The position numbers and the translations under genes are program-made. 8,689 nt of DNA from Actinomycetota bacterium. Its GTDB lineage: Bacteria > Actinomycetota > Acidimicrobiia > Acidimicrobiales > AC-14. Below the pieces are notes generated by a model. That model saw only the letters and a list, made by a program, of their open reading frames with translations, had not been told where the DNA came from and did no database searches. Shown here one piece after another: positions 5,768-8,689 of the stretch (its first letter is position 1; every line of letters begins with the position of its first letter). The DNA lies in assembly GCA_020200615.1 (NCBI GenBank), contig JAIVIH010000268.1, positions 1 through 8,689 on the forward strand, read 5' to 3'.

Positions 5768-6526
5768 CACCTCGAGCACGCCGGGCGGGCCGTCGACCAC
5801 GAGATCGGCCCGGTCCAGCAGCTCCTCCGGCGCCTCTCCGCTCTGCACGCCCACCCTCAGCACGGTCACGCCGCGGCCGGCCAGCCGGTCGAGGGCGTCG
5901 AACGCCTCGAGGTCTCCTTGGTCGTCCCCGAAGAAGCAGGCCCGCTCCAGGCCGGACGCCGCTCCTTCCAGCACTGTCCCCTTGTCGCTCGACAGGGGAG
6001 GACGGAGCTCGTAGGACATCTTGGCCCGGTGGGCGATGAGCCCCGAGGACTCGGCCGCGGCGTCGGCCCATTCCCGAGCCGCGTCGGCCTTTCCGGGAGC
6101 CCTCCGGTAGTGCAGGGTGAGGGACAAACCCTTGCGCGCGACCCCGAGCGTCTCTCCCAACTCGTCCTCGGCCCGCTCCGTCACCTCGTCGATCACGGGA
6201 CGCCATTCCTCGGCCTCCGGTGAGGGCACGACCCGGGGTTCCCCCTCGGCGTCCTCCTCCACCGCTTCCAGCCCGTAGAGGCCCCACAGCGAGAACCCCC
6301 GCCCACCGAGGTGCTGGATCAGGAACGAGGCCGGTCTCCCGGAGATGACGCCCACCCGGTCCACCCCCTGGGCAACGGCCTCGAGCGCGTCCACCACCCC
6401 TTCGAGCGGTCGGGCGGTTTCGGGGTCGTCGACGATCGGGGCGAGGGTGCCGTCGAAGTCGCTGAACACCCCCGCCGGGCCGCTCTCCTGGAGAAAGGGA
6501 GCGAGGGCGGAGGCGAGCTCGGTCAT
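5744..6526 (-). CDS. otsB: Trehalose-6-phosphate phosphatase
   Basis: This 260-residue HAD phosphatase releases trehalose from trehalose 6-phosphate, the step after OtsA. The motifs are DFDGTLAPI (Asp23, Asp25), VISGRP (Ser62), the catalytic lysine in SSDKGT (Lys182), and FFGDDQGD (Asp201, Asp202, Asp205). ELRPPLSSDKG is the typical OtsB block, with the 'E.RP' substrate cap signature just before it. ATG 6526 overlaps the stop of the LytR_C gene as ATGA. No purine-rich ribosome site precedes it, so translation is probably coupled to the upstream gene. It lies on the strand opposite otsA, and the two 3' ends overlap by 24 bp. The second trehalose step is therefore expressed with an envelope-type protein rather than with the first step. 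Confidence 0.95.
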   Translation of the reverse strand: MTELASALAPFLQESGPAGVFSDFDGTLAPIVDDPETARPLEGVVDALEAVAQGVDRVGVISGRPASFLIQHLGGRGFSLWGLYGLEAVEEDAEGEPRVVPSPEAEEWRPVIDEVTERAEDELGETLGVARKGLSLTLHYRRAPGKADAAREWADAAAESSGLIAHRAKMSYELRPPLSSDKGTVLEGAASGLERACFFGDDQGDLEAFDALDRLAGRGVTVLRVGVQSGEAPEELLDRADLVVDGPPGVLEVLRALAEG

Positions 6527-7059
6527 GGCAGTCGGAGGTCGGCGCCGGCGATGAGCACTATGTCCGCATCCCTCGTTTCCGGCACTGGAGTGCTGTCGTC
6601 GAGGGGCCGCACCGAGCTGAGGGGAAGCTGGAGCAGCTGGGCCAGGGCTCGGGCTTCAGCCTCGAAGCCGGCCCGGTAGGCCACCAGGGAGGTGTCCAGC
6701 ACCCGGCTCGAGTCGATCGGGGCCAGGGCGTTGTAGTTGCTGTTGCGGAGGAACTCGTTGGCCTGCGCCCCCAGGCCCGAGGTGTTGGTCCCGTTGGCGG
6801 GCAGCACCTTGACGTCGGCCGGAGGGCGCGCCACGGCCGTCGACGTGGGCGGTAGCACGGACACGCTGGGGAGCGGTCGGGCCGTCGTCGGTGACGTCTC
6901 CGTCTCGATCTCGGTGAAGGGGACGGACGCGTCGTCGAACTCGTTCAACAGGAGGATGCCGAGGAGCACGGCCGCCGCCACCAGCAGCAGGCCGCGCGGC
7001 CCTACGGCCGTCGGTTGGGATCCTTGCCCTTCGGGAAGGCCCACCTGCCCTGGCCTCAA
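6523..7059 (-). CDS. Membrane-anchored LytR_C-domain protein (VirR-like)
   Basis: This protein of up to 178 residues has a short basic/polar N-terminus and one transmembrane segment (about 23-38, LLLVAAAVLLGILLLN). A Pro/Ser/Thr-rich linker (about 55-80) leads to a C-terminal LytR_C domain (about 82-178, starting DVKVLPANGTNTSGLG). The topology puts the LytR_C domain outside the membrane, so a cell-envelope role is likely. No LCP phosphotransferase domain is present. In mycobacteria a DUF3263 gene (Rv0430) precedes the LytR_C protein VirR (Rv0431), as I recall, and the same order occurs here. The start is uncertain: TTG 7059 overlaps the upstream stop as TTGA, while GTG 7044 has GAGG about 8 bases upstream and costs only five residues. 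The 3' end overlaps otsB by four bases. Confidence 0.85.
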   Translation of the reverse strand: MRPGQVGLPEGQGSQPTAVGPRGLLLVAAAVLLGILLLNEFDDASVPFTEIETETSPTTARPLPSVSVLPPTSTAVARPPADVKVLPANGTNTSGLGAQANEFLRNSNYNALAPIDSSRVLDTSLVAYRAGFEAEARALAQLLQLPLSSVRPLDDSTPVPETRDADIVLIAGADLRLP

Positions 7060-7316
7060 CGGCCGCGCGGCAGAACCGCCGAGCGGCCCTCGATGCGAGC
7101 CCGGCGCCGGTTGGCCCGCAGACGCCGGAGCCGGCGCACCAGGAGCGGGTCGTAGCCCGCCGCGTCGCTAGACGTGGCCAAGGCGCCGAGGAGCTCGTAA
7201 TAGCGGGCGGGCGACAGCTGGAGCTGGTTCCGAATCGCGGTTGACTTGGTACCCGGCTCCGTCCACCACGATCGTTCGAAATCGAGGATGGCGCGGTCGC
7301 GGTCGCTGAGACCCAT
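7056..7316 (-). CDS. DUF3263 family protein (putative small DNA-binding protein)
   Basis: This is a small basic protein of 86 residues from ATG 7316. Its sequence GLSDRDRAILDFERSWW...STAIRNQLQLSPARYYELL...DPLLVRRLRRLRANRRR is the DUF3263 signature. The middle looks like a helix-turn-helix (IRNQLQLSPARYYELLGAL), and the C-terminus is strongly Arg-rich. Nucleic-acid binding is an inference; the family has no established function that I know of. A longer form from TTG 7352 (98 residues) is possible, since GGGG lies a few bases before that TTG. ATG 7316 is preferred for the start codon and because conservation begins at GLSDRDR. A perfect hairpin-forming repeat ends inside the ATG. It is the first gene of the operon with the LytR_C gene and otsB, joined to the former by TTGA. 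Confidence 0.85.
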   Translation of the reverse strand: MGLSDRDRAILDFERSWWTEPGTKSTAIRNQLQLSPARYYELLGALATSSDAAGYDPLLVRRLRRLRANRRRARIEGRSAVLPRGR

Positions 7317-7336
7317 TGGGGGCAGGTTGCCCCCAA
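7316..7336. repeat. Perfect 9-bp inverted repeat abutting the DUF3263 start codon
   Basis: TTGGGGGCA (7316-7324) and TGCCCCCAA (7328-7336) are exact reverse complements with a 3-base centre. As minus-strand mRNA this would form a strong hairpin immediately before the ATG at 7316, whose A lies in the stem. It would occupy the normal ribosome-binding position. It could be a translational control hairpin, or an operator in DNA. If the true start is TTG 7352 it is coding sequence instead. Confidence 0.6.
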
Positions 7337-7366
7337 CGCCGGGCGAGGTCAAGCATCCCCAGCCGA

Positions 7367-7372
7367 TAGCTT
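7367..7372 (+). promoter_or_regulatory. Possible -10 box for tRNA-Thr
   Basis: TAGCTT matches the TANNNT pattern and would start transcription around 7379, about 20 bases before the mature tRNA. No convincing -35 element is seen at the right spacing, so this is a weak call resting mainly on position. Confidence 0.25.
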
Positions 7373-7398
7373 GGGCGCCGTGGGCGCATCGTCCACCG

Positions 7399-7472
7399 GC
7401 CGGTGTGGCGCAGTCCGGTAGCGCAGGCGACTTGTAATCGCCAGGTCGTCGGTTCGAATCCGACCACCGGCT
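7399..7472 (+). tRNA. tRNA-Thr (anticodon UGU)
   Basis: A full cloverleaf can be drawn by hand. The acceptor stem GCCGGTG pairs with CACCGGC (7465-7471), with discriminator U at 7472. The D stem is GCGC/GCGC (7408-7411 and 7421-7424) with GG in the loop. The anticodon stem GGCGA/TCGCC encloses the loop CTTGTAA, giving anticodon UGU at 7433-7435, which reads ACA and related threonine codons. A 5-base variable loop follows, then T stem GTCGG/CCGAC with loop TTCGAAT. CCA is not encoded. No intron or att-like duplication of the 3' end was seen nearby. Confidence 0.97.
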
Positions 7473-7499
7473 CGACAGTTACCGGCAGGTACGGGTGTG

Positions 7500-8534
7500 T
7501 CAACCCACCTTCAGGCTCAGGATCTCCCTGGGCGGCTTTGGTCGATCCTCCGGGTCGGTGTCCTCGGCGATGATGACGTAGTCGCCAGGCCGGAGATCGA
7601 CACTGAGGGTGAAGTCGGTCAGGCCCTCGAAGTCGAAGCCGCCGAATAGGACCTGGCCCGGGACCTGGCCGGCGGCGCCCACCGCAGGGGGTTCCTCACT
7701 TTCGAACAGCCGGACGAATGCCTCGTCGAGCTGCGCGAGGGTCGCCCCCGGGTTCAGCCTGGCGATGCCCGGCTCCAGCTGGCTGCCGCCGGCGGCGGCT
7801 TCGAACTTGAGCGTGTGCCGGCCCGGCGTGAGGTTTGCCGGCCCCTGGACGGGCTGGCCCGGAGCCACCCTGTAGGTCGCGTCCGGCGTAGGCGCCGGCG
7901 GGGCGGTCCCGGACACGACCTCGAGCTGGTTGATCATCCCCTTGGAGAAGTGAGGGGATCCTTCGCCTTCGGTAGGAATGAAACACACCAAGGCGTACGT
8001 GCCCGGGGTGAGGTTCGACACCGTCACGTCGGCTGACTCTCCCGGCGACATGAAGTTCCCCGGAAGACCGACTTGGTCGACGATCTCGGCCGTGGGGTCC
8101 TGCTCCTCGCCGGCTCCGCCCTGCGCTCCCGACGTCGTGGTCGACGAACTGGTGGTGGCCGCCCCGGACGAGGTGGTGGGGGCGCCGCCAGCGGTGGTCG
8201 TCGGGCCTCCTCCGCCACCGGGGGGCCCCTGGCTCAGGGCGGCGGTCAGGTCGCCAAGGGTCTTGCCCGGCTTGAACTTGGCCAGCCCCATCATGTGGAA
8301 CTCCTTGCCGACGTTCGAGATCCTGAGGGTGCCTCCTGAGATCAGCGGACCACTGACGTTGTAGGCGTAGTCGCTCATGGCCACCGTGACGGAGGCCGAT
8401 CCCACGGGCTGGGCGGTGGTCGTCTCGCTTGTCTGCGACGCTTCGTCGTCGTCGTCATCGCCGCAGGCGGCCATTGACAGGGCCATCAGGCCTACCAACG
8501 CCATCACGGGTACGAACCGTCGGTTCCTTCTCAC
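7500..8534 (-). CDS. Secreted lipoprotein with two cupredoxin-like repeats (putative copper-binding)
   Basis: This 344-residue protein begins with a lipoprotein signal: basic MRRNRR, a hydrophobic stretch, and the lipobox ALSMAAC with Cys24 as the probable lipid anchor, followed by an Asp-rich patch. Repeat 1 (about 47-207) contains FHMMGLAKFKPGKTL and GTYALVCFIP...PHFSKGM. His80, Cys184, His195 and Met200 could form a type 1 copper site. A Gly/Thr/Ser-rich linker (about 103-143) is inserted within it. Repeat 2 (about 221-344) repeats the pattern (GIARLNPGATLAQLDEAF; LRPGDYVIIAED) but lacks these ligands and has no cysteine. GTG 8534 has a strong GAGGAGG about 5 bases upstream. The C-to-H spacing is longer than in plastocyanin or azurin, so copper binding is inferred. 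I do not recognise a named family. It would be displayed outside the membrane; electron transfer or copper handling are guesses. Confidence 0.85.
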   Translation of the reverse strand: MRRNRRFVPVMALVGLMALSMAACGDDDDDEASQTSETTTAQPVGSASVTVAMSDYAYNVSGPLISGGTLRISNVGKEFHMMGLAKFKPGKTLGDLTAALSQGPPGGGGGPTTTAGGAPTTSSGAATTSSSTTTSGAQGGAGEEQDPTAEIVDQVGLPGNFMSPGESADVTVSNLTPGTYALVCFIPTEGEGSPHFSKGMINQLEVVSGTAPPAPTPDATYRVAPGQPVQGPANLTPGRHTLKFEAAAGGSQLEPGIARLNPGATLAQLDEAFVRLFESEEPPAVGAAGQVPGQVLFGGFDFEGLTDFTLSVDLRPGDYVIIAEDTDPEDRPKPPREILSLKVG

Positions 8535-8563
8535 CCCAGCCTCCTCATGTCAAAGAGAGCCGG

Positions 8564-8592
8564 ACGATACTGACTCGTAAGCCGGGTGTCGA
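8564..8592 (-). promoter_or_regulatory. Probable promoter of the lipoprotein gene
   Basis: On the minus strand TCGACA (8587-8592) matches the TTGACA consensus at five positions. It is followed after exactly 17 bases by TATCGT (8564-8569), which has the TANNNT pattern. Transcription would start near 8557, giving a leader of about 23 bases containing the GAGGAGG ribosome site. The remaining sequence to the right edge (8593-8689) holds no gene I can support, although two minus-strand frames stay open across it. Confidence 0.5.
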
Positions 8593-8689
8593 GGGGCTGG
8601 ACGGTTCCGGAGCTAGTGCCTCGGCCGCCATCCTTCGCTCGTTTGGGGGTCCACCACTCCTGAGGGCGCCGAGGGCACGGTTGAGGCAT

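Noticed and set aside
7394..7405. Perfect 12-bp palindrome CACCGGCCGGTG at the tRNA-Thr 5' end, where the leader copies the tRNA 3' acceptor strand CCACCGGC.
   Set aside because: It has no loop so cannot fold on itself, and is short enough to be chance. It could compete for acceptor-stem pairing, but nothing else supports that or an integration site.
7475..7503. TTGACA on the minus strand (7498-7503) with AACTGT 17 bases on, as a promoter for the DUF3263 operon.
   Set aside because: The -10 element is poor, and the transcript would run antisense through the tRNA gene before reaching DUF3263.
8531..8548. Five-codon upstream frame ATG-AGG-AGG-CTG-GGG-TGA overlapping the lipoprotein GTG.
   Set aside because: It has no ribosome site of its own; its AGG codons are the Shine-Dalgarno of the lipoprotein gene, which explains them fully.

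Overview
The window is high-GC DNA with actinobacterial gene content: a mycobacterial-type GpgS, a CysO-like sulfur carrier, a DUF3263 protein next to a LytR_C (VirR-like) protein, and a lipoprotein with a Thr/Ser/Gly-rich linker. I infer Actinomycetota. The linker-rich lipoprotein and the style of the OtsA protein are reminiscent of Acidimicrobiia, but that rank is a guess. No insertion sequence, phage gene or CRISPR array was seen; this looks like chromosomal housekeeping and accessory metabolism.

Layout. (1) 1-1073: the 5' part of an ABC transporter ATPase gene (minus) runs off the left edge, divergent from a TetR/AcrR-type regulator (plus). The 71-bp gap between them carries inverted and direct repeats that look like operators. 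(2) 1028-2559: a minus-strand pair, threonine synthase followed by a CysO/MoaD/ThiS-type sulfur carrier, coupled by an ATGA overlap. The carrier ends Gly-Gly-Trp-Val instead of Gly-Gly, and its 3' end overlaps the tetR 3' end. (3) 2703-5767: a plus-strand operon of glucosyl-3-phosphoglycerate synthase, a Cof-type HAD phosphatase (probable glucosyl-3-phosphoglycerate phosphatase) and a trehalose-6-phosphate synthase (GT20). Neither the phosphatase nor the synthase has an ATG, GTG or TTG that would include its conserved N-terminal motif. (4) 5744-7316: a minus-strand operon of DUF3263, LytR_C membrane protein and trehalose-6-phosphate phosphatase, joined by TTGA and ATGA overlaps. otsB converges on otsA and overlaps it by 24 bp. 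(5) 7399-7472: tRNA-Thr(UGU). (6) 7500-8534: a secreted lipoprotein with two cupredoxin-like repeats, only the first keeping a His/Cys/His/Met ligand set, behind a good promoter.

How the genes fit together. The centre of the window makes glucose-based compatible solutes. GpgS and the HAD phosphatase would give glucosylglycerate, also the primer of mycobacterial methylglucose lipopolysaccharide. OtsA and OtsB give trehalose, with the two trehalose steps in opposing operons. The threonine synthase/CysO pair joins a PLP enzyme that handles phosphorylated amino acids to a thiocarboxylate sulfur donor. It is the most suggestive candidate for under-described biochemistry here, with the processed-looking GGWV tail as its most concrete oddity.
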